A stretch of 64,000 bases of DNA, from positions 8,445,909-8,509,908 of the forward strand of contig CP092880.1 of assembly GCA_030710605.1 (NCBI GenBank). The letters are read 5' to 3'. The position numbers were made by a program, and so were the translations under genes. Positions 1 to 11,515 of this stretch are shown piece by piece (within the stretch, counting starts at the first letter, position 1; each line of letters starts with the position of its first letter). The notes under the pieces were generated by a model. That model did no database searches and was not told the origin of the DNA. It worked only from the letters and a program-made list of their open reading frames with translations. The DNA comes from Cordylochernes scorpioides (Eukaryota; Arthropoda; Arachnida; Pseudoscorpiones; Chernetidae).

Positions 1-189
1 TGCTTCGAGCAATCGCTCTTCCGTAGAAATTGTTTAATTTTCAAAAGAATCATACACGTCTATAAGTTTCGAATATTCATAACAGATGGGCGCGCTAATG
101 TATCATAATATAGTTCCATACGTAAATATTATTCAAGCGAGTTCTATTTATTGTTGACAAGAAAACATTTTGTGACTCTTTAAAATTTT

Positions 190-238
190 GTAAATTGTAA
201 TTTTTGACTCTTCCGACTCAAAAGTTTGCCGATTCCTG
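190..238. mobile_element. Possible hAT-type element end
   Basis: The segment ends in GTTTGCCGATTCCTG, close to the terminal inverted repeat of the complete hAT-like element at 24986-25368 (CAGGGGCCGGCAAAC read on the other strand). The partner end was not found inside the window, so this is either a truncated copy or one whose other end lies to the left. Weak evidence. Confidence 0.35.
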
Positions 239-317
239 TTCTAGATACATACGTAGAACGTATATTTGCTTCTAGTTATATATACTAGTAAATTAAATTT
301 TATTGCCCTCTATCGTT

Positions 318-428
318 AAAATTTTACACAAATAAATTTACTGGCAATGCGTTTCTTTTTTTTTTTGTCTGTAGAGATTTAAAAAAAGAAACGCATTGCC
401 AGTAAATTTATTTGTGTAAAATTTTAGT
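318..428. repeat. Palindromic MITE-like hairpin
   Basis: Two near-perfect arms of about 50 bp, both carrying the core AATTTACTGGCAATGCG or its reverse complement, flank a short T-rich loop. The arm recurs singly near 10595, 11095 and 11780, so this is a dispersed foldback family rather than a local structure. No coding capacity. Confidence 0.7.
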
Positions 429-506
429 TATATATACATTGTTGTTCTGTGCTTATACACTCTGCATTGGAAGGTTATTTGAGCTGATGGTTGAAACTAT
501 GAATAT

Positions 507-803
507 TGTCGCGGAGATAAAATAAAGCAAGGGGCAAATTTGGGAATAATTAATTTATTATAAAGGTGGGTATTTACCTTTTAGTTCTCCAATAAAATTA
601 TATACAAGAGGTATTTATAGGGAGAGAGAGTCAGATGATAAAAACAACTTATCCCCAGGTAAAGATAATAATAATGAGAGTGGTCAGCCACCGTCCCGTT
701 TACCTTATTTGCTAATCAGATTCCGAGAACCCCTCACACCTGTGGTCCCCCCGGGGTCCAAGGATGATTGACAGGTGTCCCATCTGGATGGAGCTTCTTG
801 ACA
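507..803 (-). mobile_element. Solo LTR, copy 1
   Basis: The 297-bp unit has TGTC...GACA ends and is flanked on both sides by ATAT (503-506 and 804-807), a 4-bp target-site duplication as in Ty3/Gypsy elements. Read on the minus strand it has a TATA-like CTATAAATA near 615-630 and a downstream AATAAA, as an LTR promoter and polyadenylation site should. A second copy lies at 21248-21562 with the same duplication sequence. No internal region or second LTR is adjacent, so this is a solo LTR left by recombination. Confidence 0.75.
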
Positions 804-1024
804 ATATCATGGAATCATAGAAAATTTGCATATCGCAGTTCTTCAGCGATTCCAATCTTTTTCATTTATTGTTTAAAATGATCTATTTCTCGTCGTATGT
901 GATTTAAAATAGCACGAGACTAATTCCATTTTTATCCAATAGATGGCGCTAGACGTTCTGTTCAACATACGGAGTGTATCTATAGTCACATATTATTAAC
1001 CTGTCAACCTAGATGTCTCTAGGT

Positions 1025-1354
1025 CAGTGATTCTCAACCAATGTGCCGCGGTAATTTTGTGTGCCGCGAAATTCTAAAAATGTGCCGCCGAATTTTAGTC
1101 ATATGATTATGTTCACGTTTGTATTGGTTTTTCTTTTTTTCTTTTTCATTTTTTTACTTTTTAAAATAACGAAATTAGCAAATTGAATGTTAGAGATGTA
1201 TATTACTTATATTTTGCATAGAAATATTGATACATAATTTGAATTTTTTTGCATTCAAGTTAGCAAAAGTGTGCCGCGAAATTCTAAAATTGTGCCGCCA
1301 AATTTTCAAATCTTTAAAATAATGCCGCAACAAAAAAAAGGTTGAGAATCACTG
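1025..1354. mobile_element. hAT-type MITE
   Basis: The 330-bp element has terminal inverted repeats CAGTGATTCTCAACC and GGTTGAGAATCACTG and is flanked by a perfect 8-bp duplication CTCTAGGT at 1017-1024 and 1355-1362. The TIR matches the well known hAT consensus type, and 8 bp is the hAT duplication length. The interior repeats 'gtgccgcgaaattc'-like words and has no ORF, so it is non-autonomous. Confidence 0.92.
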
Positions 1355-1409
1355 CTCTAGGTCAATACGTTGGGGTAAGAAATGAAAGCATTAAGCATGA
1401 ATACCTGTT

Positions 1410-1860
1410 TTACACATAAAACATACTACTACTATCCTTACTGCGATGAAAAAATATATTGGGAGAGCTTGGTTCATCAGTGGTGAACCCTCTTAGAGGT
1501 TTCGCTAATTGAATATACCAGAACGCTTCTTAGAATTCTACTACGGTATTTTGGACGATTCTGTTATTATATACAGTTAAACCTGTCTATAGCGCCCCCT
1601 CTAAATAGCGCTTTCCTCTCTATAGCGCCCGATTTTAAACATTAAAATGTAAACATTTTACATTCAAAGTAACCTGTCTATAGTACCCCTTCTCTATAGC
1701 ACCCTATTTTGGTGAGTCCCAAGAGGGGGCGCTATAGACAGGTTTAACTGTATATGCTACACTGATAGGTGAAATATTAGAAGTGGTATTCAAACAAACT
1801 ATGGACATATGCTTTTAGAACAGAAGAATTCAGTAGGTATAAGTCTTGAAGAGAAGATCT
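1410..1860. repeat. Dispersed repeat family P, copy 1, interrupted
   Basis: Family P is recognised by 'ctgcccttactgcgatgaaaa', a 'ggctcatcagtggtgaaccctc' block and a distal 'actatggacataagctt' block (best copies near 50113-50365 and 51585-51790). Here the left blocks lie at 1430-1510 and the distal block near 1798, with a pogo-like MITE inserted between them. Nothing codes for protein. Confidence 0.6.
1574..1750. mobile_element. pogo/Tigger-like MITE nested in family P
   Basis: This 177-bp element has inverted ends CAGTTAAACCTGTCTATAG and its reverse complement, with TA on both sides. TIRs beginning CAGT with a TA target duplication are typical of pogo/Tigger derivatives. It interrupts a family P copy, so it is the younger insertion. 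A related element is at 41956-42131. Confidence 0.85.
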
Positions 1861-2008
1861 CTCGAACAATTTGACCATTACAGGAAACTAGTTATCCATA
1901 TGTACTAATTTTTGAACACCACACACACATACTGTATCAAGTAAGTTTCACAAAATGAAAAAAAAAAAAAAAAAAAACGTTGTGGAGTTGAAATAAACAT
2001 GCAGAACT

Positions 2009-2665
2009 CTATTGGCAGATTGGAACAACAATGTATTGGCAGATTGGAACAACAATGTATTGGCAGATTGGAACAACAATGTATTGGCAGATTGGAACAA
2101 CAATATATTGGCAGATTGGAACAACAATGTATTGGTAGATTGGAGCAACAATGATTGGCCGATTGGAACAACAATGTATTGGCAGATTGGAACAACAATG
2201 TATTGGTAGATTGGAACAACAATGTATTGGCAGATTGGAACAACAATGTATTGGCAGATTGGAACAACAATATATTGGCAGATTGGAACAACAATGTATT
2301 GGCAGATTGGAACAACAATGTATTGTCAGATTGGAACAACAATGTATTGGCAGATTGGAACAACAATGTATTGGCAGATTGGAACAACAATGTATTGTTA
2401 GATTGGAACAACAATGTATTGGTAGATTGGAACAACAATGTATTGGTAGGTTGGAACAACAATGTATTGGAAGATTGGAACAACAATGTTTGGTAGATTG
2501 GAACAACAATGTATTGGCAGATTGGAACAACAATGTATTGGCAGATTGGAACAACAATATATTGGCAGATTGGAACAACAATGTATTGGCGTTGGAATAA
2601 CAATGTATTGGCAGATTGGAACAACAATGTATTAGCAGTTTGGAACAACAATGTGTTGGCGTCGA
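2009..2665. repeat. 24-bp minisatellite, about 27 copies
   Basis: Tandem array of a 24-bp unit containing ATTGGCAGATTGGAACAACA with point variants and a few truncated units near 2150, 2490 and 2590. Because 24 is a multiple of three, all six frames stay open in places, which produces long artificial ORFs on both strands; none has a credible start context or non-repeat domain. Flanked by a poly-A tract (1959-1977) and unrelated unique sequence. Confidence 0.93.
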
Positions 2666-3388
2666 AACCCAATACTCTTCTATCAGTTTCCGAAAACAAT
2701 CTTGTTGAGGTCATCGGGAGGTGATAAGTGGCGGTGTTATCCATGCCAGTGGAACGATGGAGAAATTGGTAAACCACCCCCCATGGTAAATAAAGACCTA
2801 ATCGGACCTTTATAGAACAAAGGTGCATCTGCACTCAGAATAAACTATGCGCCCCCCATTTAACTAAAATATATATATATATATATATATTTTAATCCTT
2901 TTATTAGTCTAAATTAGACAAGATATTGGGGGTCGTGCTCATAAATGGTTCTCTTGTATAGGGATCCTTTGTCCTTTCCAATACAATTTAGTATATAGAT
3001 GGAAATTTTGCCGGGAGGAAATTGTTCTAAAGAGACAAGGGTCCCGTCGGGAGAGGCGACCCTTGTCTCTTTAAATTTAGTATATGTTGGGGAGTGGCCT
3101 CGTGGAGTCGTGCATAACTCAAAATATAAATATGACTAAATTATTTCAATGTTTTATAAGCAATCTGAGCCTTAATTCTGGCATTAAATATCTTGGATGG
3201 GAATGAAGACAATCTCAATAAGTGTGTTTCGTTCACTATATGGTCAAAGGTAAATAGACACATTCTATTGTTAACGGTCCGAACAAATGGTATAGTCTCT
3301 CAAATTGAGATTTTAAAGGATGGATGCTCAATAAAAGAATTCCCTATATCACTATTGTAGCAAATAATTTATTATATTTTATGTACTA
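2666..3388. other. Unassigned stretch
   Basis: No supported gene. It contains a short AT dinucleotide run (about 2867-2891) and a small inverted repeat around 3030-3075 (ACAAGGGTC / GACCCTTGTCTCTTTA). Otherwise nothing recognisable. Confidence 0.5.
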
Positions 3389-3968
3389 CTAGCCGAATTA
3401 CCCGGGCAACGCCCAGGTTTTACCCGATTAAATATTTTTATTCAAATACTATTCGTTACAATTATAAATTGTAGTCATGGATGTCACTCTTGTGAAACGT
3501 CCCGCTCCAAACTTTGTGTCTGTGAAGCGATATTTTTATAGAGAGATGATTTTACTTTGTGTCTTCTGCGCGAATGAATGTTTTTCTGTTAGAATTCTGT
3601 TCCTGCATACTAAAAATGAACTGGCTTCATCCGTGGTCTATGCTTTTTGGATTTTTTTTCCCGATATAATTTTGTATCTGACGATAAAACATGATACAGC
3701 AATATTTTAATAATCATTTTATGACTAAAAAACAACTATTTTTGCCCAGAACTGTCAATTTCAATTTTTCTTGGATAAGAATGCGATAACTATCTCATCC
3801 GATGCAACGCAATTTGCAAATAACCTGATGAATATTCGGGATAGAGACTTGAAATTTTCACTATAAGTTTTTCCAGTTAAAATTTCAGTCAGATTAGTTA
3901 CATATTGTGGACGTGTATAGCCGACAAACATACATACATACATACACTGACTTTTATATATATAGGGA
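3389..3968 (-). mobile_element. Non-autonomous Helitron
   Basis: On the minus strand the element starts TCCCTATATATATAAAA and ends with a GC-rich hairpin (CCTGGGCGTTGCCCGGGT) followed within about 12 nt by CTAG and a T, the standard Helitron 3' terminus. Related 3' ends occur at 48483, 50555, 53194, 62145 and 62488. No Rep/helicase coding capacity; a small + strand ORF at 3477-3710 lies wholly inside the element and is not supported. Confidence 0.8.
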
Positions 3969-4045
3969 TGTATTTTTATATTTATATTATTTATATTTTG
4001 TTACTCTAGAAATTCTTCCCTTATTGCTTATCTTATATGTTATAA

Positions 4046-4135
4046 AGGTTGATTTTGTACTTGCCTTAAATAAATTGCTGTGTCATCCTCAAGTTTGTCT
4101 TTCCTAATTTTCCATGCTACATTTTGGTTGAGAGA
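4046..4135 (+). mobile_element. LTR-B 3' end fragment
   Basis: The segment ttgccttaaataaattgctg...ttttccatgctac matches the polyadenylation-signal end of the family seen at 14815, 21567, 22088 and 48985-49067. Only the terminal part is recognisable. Confidence 0.5.
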
Positions 4136-4254
4136 GCTGCTGGGCAGATTTAGGGAAGACAACCTTTCGGACATGAAAGCTAGATATCTAAATTAAAATT
4201 AAAAAAAAAAAAAACCTATCCCTGGAAGCTTGATAATTTTATCTTAATAAAGGA

Positions 4255-4572
4255 TGATTGTTTTTTTTTTGCTTATCCCTAGTACACGTGGTACAGGCCA
4301 TGATAATCATGGTGGGTAGAAGTTGGAGACTGCTTTTGCTGTAAGTACACCACATGACTACATATGTGAAAATCAGTTCGACTTTGCACTTACAAATGTG
4401 CCAGAGCCCTGTTTGGTTACTTGCACTCGCTGGTGGGGTTGGACTTTTGCAAGAATCGGGGGCCATTGGAGCATTTTTTTTTTAATCAGAAAAAAGTTCT
4501 CAATGCGGGAATCGAACCCGGGTCGTAGCGGTCAAAAACCAACGGTTTAGACCATCCTTCCATCGACCCCCT
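4255..4572 (-). mobile_element. tRNA-derived SINE-1, copy 1
   Basis: On the minus strand the copy begins with a tRNA-like head that carries an exact Pol III B-box (GGTTCGATTCC, complement near 4509-4519) and an A-box-like GGAAGGATGGTCTAAACC. A body of about 240 bp follows and an A-rich tail ends it at the left. Other copies: 18390-18810, 34440-34672, 49140-49447 and 52317-52622. SINEs have no protein product; ORFs at 4239-4466 and 4323-4550 are accidental. Confidence 0.88.
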
Positions 4573-6594
4573 GAAAAAGATTAATGTGATAAAATTCAAT
4601 TCAAAACAAGCAATAGGTTGTTTCATAACTGAAACTCTATGTGACATCTAGCGCTGTCCAGCATCAACATCATTCCCTCTGAAAGACAGAAGTCCTGGAC
4701 GCTTGTTTTGATAGCCTTAGGAAAACAGTTAGAATCTGGAAGTAATATGCAGCTGTGATCATTGAAGTTTCGGTAGTAATTTGTAGTCTGCAGTAAACTT
4801 TTGTTCAACTATCACAATATTACCATTACTATGAAGTGGCTTCGGCAGGTATGCGTCATTAATGCGGAACAGAAAGAAAGAAAAACTGAGCAGTTAGAGT
4901 AGGAAAAAGTTAAAAACATAGAAACATGTGTGTGATAACATTTATTCAAACAATAATATTATAAATATTTAATATTTAGTTATTTTTTATAATTTTAAAA
5001 ATTTAAAAGATTCTAATAACTATTATGAATTAATATTAAAATACTTAGTGAAAATTATAAAATATATACAATCATTATTTTGTTATGTTTGTTAGATGAC
5101 GGAAAGAGATTGGTGCTAGGCAGGGTCTCGCCAGAAACGAACCTGGCAACGTTTTAACCCTAGCATTTAAATGTATTACCAATCTCTCTTATACCTTTGA
5201 TTAAACAAAAATAAAACTTTCTTTTCCATGTTTATTATTTAGGATCTTTGATGCGAGGTTGAATATGTTATTTGTTATATTAGTATTAAAAGGCAGAAAC
5301 ACCAAATCTCTGAATGTTCAACCTTCCACACGGTGTTTATGTAACCTATGTGGAACCACCAACCACCATGGTGGTACTTGAGATAACTAACAAGAACAAC
5401 CCAAGAACAACGTTTCCCACCGACCCGAGGCCGCTTGTTTGCGGCGATGGTCAATAGATAGCGTCTAGCTATGACGTCTATTTTGACGGGAGATATGACC
5501 TTCATTTTTATAGATCAATATCCCTCCAAAATTTCCATCCATATTTTAGCCCAGCCACTTTGCCAGCTAAACACCTCTTTGGCAGATTATTAAGATTCCT
5601 TTAGATACCTTATGGAATAAAGTCCGCCCTAGGCTGACGAGGGCTATTAGCCTGAAACCATGGTCTCTAAGTGGATGCTTCTCAGTTCGACAATGCGTCA
5701 CAAAGTGTGATAAAATTTTCCCCAGTCTCCTTAAAAAAAAAAAAAAAACAGATGACCGGAGACATCAAAGATGTTCCACTTTCATAAGTTTTGTTCACGA
5801 GAGCGTAAAATAAAGTAAAAATCGCAGTAACAATGCACCGACCTAATATTTATGGTGATAACAATATTACAATACAAATGACGAAATCCATGTCTACGCG
5901 CAAGAACGCAAATTTTTATCCCAAGATGGAGAGATTGATCGACTCAACGATTGGGTAATGAATAATTCAGAAGATGAGTAAGCGATATATTTAATTAATA
6001 AACTCGTTATGACTAATTACGAGCCCCATGGGGCAAAGTGATTGTTCGATTGTATCAGAGCTGCTGTCAAATAATTCAACAAGACCTGATACGATGTTTC
6101 TTCTTTCCTTGTCTTAATCTCTTTTATATTTCGCTTCTCTATGAATGAAAATACTGTGAAAAAGTTACGCTTCAAATTCTTATAACCTTCATTCATCACG
6201 TGAGAAATTATTTTATTAAGACGAAAAATCTTAGTGCATGGATCATATGTGAATTCCAATGTTTTTCTCCTTTATTTTGTATCTTTTTTTTTTCTTTTCC
6301 TCGGATTTACCCTTTCAAATCTGTTTATGAACTCAATTGTCTTAATTACAATGTATAAATTTCATTATCTCAATATTGATTGTGATTAGCTTTTGCTTTT
6401 TATCTTCATTTGCTGTGAATCCGTGATAAATCCATGTATAATAAATTTCTTTTCCTCCAATTTACCCAGAATAATCTATTTATTAGCTTGATTGTCTTTA
6501 TATAATTTTTCCTGTATATAAATATCATATTACCATTAAGGTACTATTACTTTTTCTCTGCATGTATCATGCATTTCTGTTTGGAGAATCTGTA
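4573..6594. other. Unassigned stretch
   Basis: No supported gene. Small ORFs at 4623-4808, 5275-5505 and 6017-6259 have no recognisable domain and no splice or codon evidence. A short imperfect inverted repeat lies around 5105-5195 (AAAGAGATTGGT / ACCAATCTCT). Confidence 0.5.
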
Positions 6595-6645
6595 TAATAC
6601 TAAAAAGTATTAATAAAGATTTTTTTTGTTGTTGTTGTTATGACT
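6595..6645 (+). mobile_element. LINE-like 3' tail with GTT microsatellite
   Basis: ATTAATAAAGATTTTTTT is followed by (GTT)n. The same 'aataaaggct...gttgttgttg' ending occurs at about 14790-14812, 20040-20065 and 20170-20200, suggesting a LINE family with a GTT tail. No coding sequence was recognised upstream in this copy. Confidence 0.45.
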
Positions 6646-7079
6646 AATGATGACGAAGAAAGAGATTAAGTAATATTACTCTTTCTGGAATGTCATCACT
6701 CGAAGATTGATGATTTGAAGTTTAATCATGTTAGCGAAGAATATGAAGTGAGAGGACGACTTTGCAATGTAACTCGAATGGCTATCACAAAGCTAAAGCT
6801 CAATATCCTTCCAATCCGATTCCTTACAGAAGATAGGCAGAAGTTGCTTTGTGTTACATCAAGAATTTGTCCCATTTCTGACAGGAAATCGGTTTCAAAT
6901 TGAAAGACGACAATTTCCTTTGACATCTGCACTAGCAATAGATACTTTATTACTGAAATATACATTACAAAGGCAACAGATTAAACATTTTTTCAAAAGT
7001 AAATTTCATTTGCAATGAACATATATAAATTGCTATAAACGATCCAGCCAGACATTGGGAAAACTTCTCAAGAATAAGA

Positions 7080-7435
7080 AGAAAGAATGAACTCTCACTT
7101 TGCCGGTCCCAAGCTCGGATGAAAAAGGAGGAGGGGGAGCAGTAACAAGCTTGCTAAAAAACCTGGGATTAGCTGGCCCGGCTGATAGTACCTTGTAAGG
7201 GCTTCTGATCAAGGGATACAGAATGAGTATGTACTCCATGTTAGGAGCAGCTGCACATGGCATCTGTTCATGTCAGAGGCGGCCATTTCTTTTGTAGCTA
7301 AGTCAGCCTGCCACTGAGTAGTGTCCCCAGTCTTAATGACAAAGGTAGACGCATTCTATTTCACCCAATCATGATGGTTGTCGCTCGATACCCTGATATG
7401 ATTGAGTGGAGACAAGAAAGAAGAAGAAGAAAGAA
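7080..7435 (+). repeat. Dispersed repeat R, copy 1
   Basis: About 355 bp, from 'tttgccggtcccaagc' to 'gatatgattgagtgga'. Copies occur at 31829-32175 (opposite strand), 36593-36940 and 42745-43160. Strong nucleotide similarity between copies but no shared long ORF and no clear terminal repeats, so the class is unknown; it may be a fragment of a LINE or other element. Confidence 0.75.
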
Positions 7436-8254
7436 AGATGTAGGAGAAACTTATCAGAAGACGTCTTTATCAGCTATGTTTGTATATAGGGACGTGTTAT
7501 TTTAGATTAACAACTATTGAAAGTGGGGGATTTGGAGAACTTTCTATTACAAATTTCCATTTAGTTTTATTCTTAAATTTACGAAGTTTTCGATGCTAAC
7601 TAACCTTAACACTACTGTGTTAAAAAACAGACTGTCGTTTTATAAAATTTACATATTACTATTTACATATGGATAAACATATTAATAATATTAATAAAGC
7701 TATCATTATCTATTTATGTTAATATGTGATGTACATGCGTGGATTTTGAAAATAAATCAATAAAGATGAAGATTATTTATATATATATTTCTAATATAAT
7801 ACTTTAAGAATAGAAAAAAAATGATATTTTTGAATATATACTTACTTTGAATTTTATTTTTGCCTGAAATCATATTACTTTCTATATACGTAATAGCTAT
7901 CAAAACACTTAAAAAGAAATCTATCTTAGAAGCTTGATCCCGGTTCATTTTTGTAAAAATTTGCTGAAAAAAATGTCAAGTTTATAAAACAAATATATAT
8001 TATGAATATATATCAGGTATGTGTGTTTTGACAAAAATATCTTAATATTAGCTATATATTTTCAAATGACCTGATTCTGTGAACCTTTAAGTTTATATTT
8101 TAAATATTTTAAAAATTTCATTTTTTTATTCAAAAAATGAACAATAAATAAACCGAAAGAGGGAGAAAGAGAGAAAATAAAGAGGGATTTTGAAAATATA
8201 ACAGGTAGTGCGGTATTTATTTACACTTTATATTCTTTTTGAAAATAGAGCAAT
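7436..8254. other. AT-rich unassigned stretch
   Basis: Very AT-rich with many short homopolymers and no supported gene. The minus-strand ORF at 7757-7948 is low complexity (Ile, Asn, Lys and Phe rich) and not credible. Confidence 0.5.
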
Positions 8255-8271
8255 CCATAAATAAATCTTTA

Positions 8272-8480
8272 ATTAAAAAGGCATATATTGGATCAAAATA
8301 TAATTTATTTTACCCATATTTCAGTTGGTTGAACGCCAACCTTTTTCAAGGTATTATAAAATATTAATGTGTGTAAAATTAATATGTGTGTAACATTAAT
8401 ATGTTATAATATTTTGAAAAAGGTTGGCGTTCAGCCAACTGGAATATTAGTAAAATAAATTATATTTTGATGCAATATAT
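8272..8480. repeat. Long palindrome (foldback element)
   Basis: Two arms of about 85-90 bp, each with CATATATTGGATCAAAATAT-like ends and the core CAGTTGG(T/C)TGAACGCCAACC, flank an AT-rich centre. Single arms recur at 20210-20310 and 55003-55075, so the element is dispersed. Transcripts would form a long hairpin. Confidence 0.85.
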
Positions 8481-9500
8481 GACTTTATATTTTATTCCAA
8501 AAATAAAACGAGATATGAATTTTTCTAAAACTACTTTCGATAAAATGTTAAATGCTTAGAGAAAAACATTTATTTTCGCAGAATTGTTAGATGTCTTTAT
8601 AGCTATCGGTTTAAAACAACACAGATATTGTAATTCTATATTTATAATGTCCATTTATATATATATATAGCTAATTAATTTAGTTCTCTCTCTCTCAATC
8701 AATAGAACTCTAAATAAATTTAATAATTCCATATTATGTATAAGTGATAGCTCTAACAATTCGCAGGGGATTTTGTATTTTCACTTTTCTTATACACATA
8801 AATTAAATAACGAAGACACATAATTTTTCTAAAATATTTAATAATAATAAAAATAAAATATGCTTTTAAAAATTTATTAATTCCAAATAGCCCCCGCCAA
8901 AACTTAAATAATATTCTCAAAAGAATAAAAAGGATTCTAAATGGAAGAAATATAAATAAATTACGAAGAAATAAGGTAGGTCAATCAAATGATGAAGAGT
9001 AAAGGAAAATTTAAAAAATAATCAATCAGAAAAGGAATCCTGTCAATGGAGGAAGGTATCGCAGACGAACCCACCTGAACGGTCGTCATGGCTGCTCTGC
9101 CGTTCCTATCGTCTGCGATGATGTCATTGGTAATGGCGGCATTCCATTGGTTGGTTTTCTTTTGTTTTGTTTCTTATCTCGTATTTCCCTCACTTTCCAA
9201 GATATCACTATTTTCTTACATCTATACATTTATTTCTAATCTTTATATGTTTATACATTCTATATCACACATATTTAGCTTATTTTGTATTTAAAAAATA
9301 AATTTTTAAAATATTTAATTTCGATATTTTAAGAGTATAAATTCTCTTAAATTCATATTCTAATTAATTTTAAAAAGTGAAGATATTCTAGCCAACAAAT
9401 ATATCTGCCTCACTGTTAGCCTAGCGTTTGCTTTCTTAGAAATAATTGAAAAGTGAACACGAGATTTTGTTTTAGCATTATGCCTACTTTTTTAATATTA
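8481..9500. other. AT-rich unassigned stretch
   Basis: No supported gene. A short inverted repeat brackets GTCGTCATGGCTGCTC around 9055-9120 (ATCGCAGACGA / TCGTCTGCGAT). The + strand ORF starting at 9088 begins in this repeat and becomes hydrophobic low-complexity sequence; not supported. Confidence 0.5.
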
Positions 9501-9505
9501 CACTC

Positions 9506-9718
9506 GTAGACAAAACTTAAGGAAGTAAAAAGTCTTTGAAATCGCCGGCCGTTAATTTTTTCTTTTGAAGTATACAGAGGAAATTTTGTTCACACTTGGT
9601 AATCTCGTGTGTCTTCAATAAAAGTCACTGTGTATCAAATACCTTTCAGAGTTATTGTCTCAATCCCGATATACATGTTAAAAGGTACAACTTCCTTAAG
9701 TTTTGTCCATGAGTGTAT
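9506..9718. mobile_element. MITE-A (Tc1/mariner-like), copy 1
   Basis: Ends are ACACTCGTAGACAAAACTT and AAGTTTTGTCCATGAGTGT, flanked by TA. The interior carries 'ttattgtctcaatcccgatatacatg' typical of the family. Other copies: 10332-10542, 16513-16645, 31147-31356, 33898-34108, 35222-35640 and 63345-63560, plus fragments at 14243, 43641 and 48812. About 210 bp, no transposase, so mobilised in trans if at all. Confidence 0.85.
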
Positions 9719-10102
9719 CTTTCAGAGTTATTGTCTCAATCCCGATATACATGTTAAAAGGTACAACTTCCTTAATTTTTGTCCATGAGTGTTCAGAGTT
9801 TCAGAGTTATTGTCTCAATCCCGATATACATGCTAAAAGGTGCAACTTCCTTAAGTGTTGTCTATGAGTGTATCTTTCAGAGTTATTGTCTCAATCCCGA
9901 TATACATGCTAAAAGGTACAACTTCCTTAAGTTTTGTCCATGAGTGTATCTTTCAGAGTTATTGTCTCAATCCCGATTTACATGCTAAATGGTACAACTT
10001 CCTTAAGTTTTGTCCATGAGTGTATCTTTCAGAGTTATTGTCCCAATCCCGATATACATGCTAAAAGTTACAACTTCCTTAAGTTTTGTCCATGAGTGTA
10101 CT
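9648..10102. repeat. 75-bp tandem array grown from the end of MITE-A
   Basis: About six units of roughly 75 bp, each running from TTTCAGAGTTATTGTCTCAA to the MITE terminus TTTTGTCCATGAGTGTA. The first unit is the true 3' end of the MITE copy at 9506; the rest are reiterations of that end plus a short linker (tcttt). One junction carries an extra 'gttcagag'. Confidence 0.9.
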
Positions 10103-10331
10103 TCTGATATATGAGATAATTTATAAAACTGATTAGCGATTATAATATTTATAAAATGACAATGGCTAGGTTATTGCAATCTTATTTCCTAATATCTTTT
10201 TGCTTAGGGAAATCTGTTACCATTCTATTTTTAATTCAAAAGTTATGAAAATCCGAAAGAAATGACTCTATATAAGTAGAAATAACTACTCTATATAGCA
10301 AATTTGTCTCAACCTCCTGCTAAAATTCTAT

Positions 10332-10542
10332 ATACACTCATAGACAAAACTTAAGGAAGTTTTACCTTTTAGATGTATATCGGAATTCAGACAATAACTC
10401 TGAAAGATATTACAGTGACCTTTATTGAAGACATACGAGATAACCAAGTGTGAACAAAATTGCCTTTGTCTCTTCAAAAAAATAAACAACCGCCGATATC
10501 AAAAAGTTTTTACTTCCTTAAGTTTTGTCCATATGTGTATAT
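10332..10542. mobile_element. MITE-A, copy 2
   Basis: Inverted ends ACACTCATAGACAAAACTTA and TAAGTTTTGTCCATATGTGT, flanked by TA repeats. Inverted relative to the copy at 9506. Non-coding. Confidence 0.87.
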
Positions 10543-10653
10543 AAATATATTTAATAGAAATTAAAAGTTATTATCGTCTATAGATAAAATTTGCAACAAA
10601 TAAATTTACTGGCAATAATTACATTAAATAATATCTCTACAGACCTTACTACA

Positions 10654-10990
10654 ATTCTGCAGGCTGTATATTTTAAGGCGAAAGTATTGACTGTTGACTC
10701 ATTCTGATGTAATCATTGGATGTGATTAATTTACTTAAGTCTACACGTTGTTCTAACTGTTGTAAATGGCAATTTTTAAGTACATATTTCATACGGTGTA
10801 CATATTTCAAGCTACTATTTCTAATTACTATATGCAAAATTTGACATCGAATGTGTAATTTGCGTGCTTTCCAATGTTTAATTATGTTAATTTCACGATA
10901 ATTTGATTTGTGTATAATTTCAGATTTACACGCAATTATCCTAATTGTGGATATGGCGTGTCTTTGCAACTGTTAAATAAATAAAAAATA
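10654..10990 (+). mobile_element. 5'-truncated LINE 3' end, copy A
   Basis: Begins inside the last codons of the ORF2 C-terminus (F-C-R-L-Y-x-L-R-R-K, stop) that is better preserved at 20470-20722, then follows the same 3' UTR to 'atatggcgtgtctttgcaactgttaaataaataaa'. Severe 5' truncation is typical of LINE insertions. The minus-strand ORF across it (10673-10969) is a shadow. Confidence 0.75.
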
Positions 10991-10992
10991 AA

Positions 10993-11365
10993 GTTATTAA
11001 ATGAGAGGGATTGATTCATCAGTATTGAACCTTCTCAGCGGTTTCACTACCAATGAGCCAAGCCCTCTCATTTAATAACTTATATCATTGTTAAAATTTT
11101 ACACAAATAAATTTACTGGCAATGCGTTTATTTTAAATATCATCAAATATTATCTCTACAGACCTTACTGCAATGATATGAGTTATTGAATGAGAGGGCT
11201 TGGCTCATCAGTAGTGAACCCTCTCAGCGGTTTCGCCAAATTAATCTCTAGACCGCTCTACTATTGTATTGGACTGGTTTTGTTATATACCCTGCATTTT
11301 CTATGGAAGGCAGCTTAGGGGTGTTTAGTGAACTATGGACATAAGCTTATAGGTCTGTAGAGGTA
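10993..11365. repeat. Family P hairpin and partial copy
   Basis: 10993-11083 is a palindrome whose arms are TTATTAAATGAGAGGG and the reverse complement, around the family P core (ctcatcagt.ttgaacc). A second partial copy, 11165-11365, runs through the core to 'gaactatggacataagctta'. A single arm of the 318-428 hairpin lies between them at about 11088-11130. Confidence 0.65.
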
Positions 11366-11449
11366 CATACATATAATTTCAAGGTATTGCATCGAGCAAA
11401 GCTCTTCCGCAAAATATGTTTTCATAACCGATATATATTAGTAAATTAA

Positions 11450-11515
11450 ATTTTATTGCCATCTATCGTGTAAATTTTTAACGATAGATGGCAATAAAAT
11501 TTAATTTACTTATAT
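11450..11515. repeat. Short palindrome
   Basis: Arms AAATTTTATTGCCATCTATCG and its reverse complement flank a 12-bp loop. The same arm sequence lies next to the 318-428 hairpin (about 295-315), so both probably belong to one family. Confidence 0.75.

Noticed and set aside
1905-2834. Long ORFs on both strands over the 24-bp array
   Set aside because: All are translations of a 24-bp satellite (multiple of three, stop-free units); no non-repeat domain and overlapping ORFs in several frames.
4500-4572. Functional tRNA gene at the SINE-1 head
   Set aside because: A- and B-boxes are present but the arms do not form a full cloverleaf, and the head is fused to SINE body and tail in five copies.
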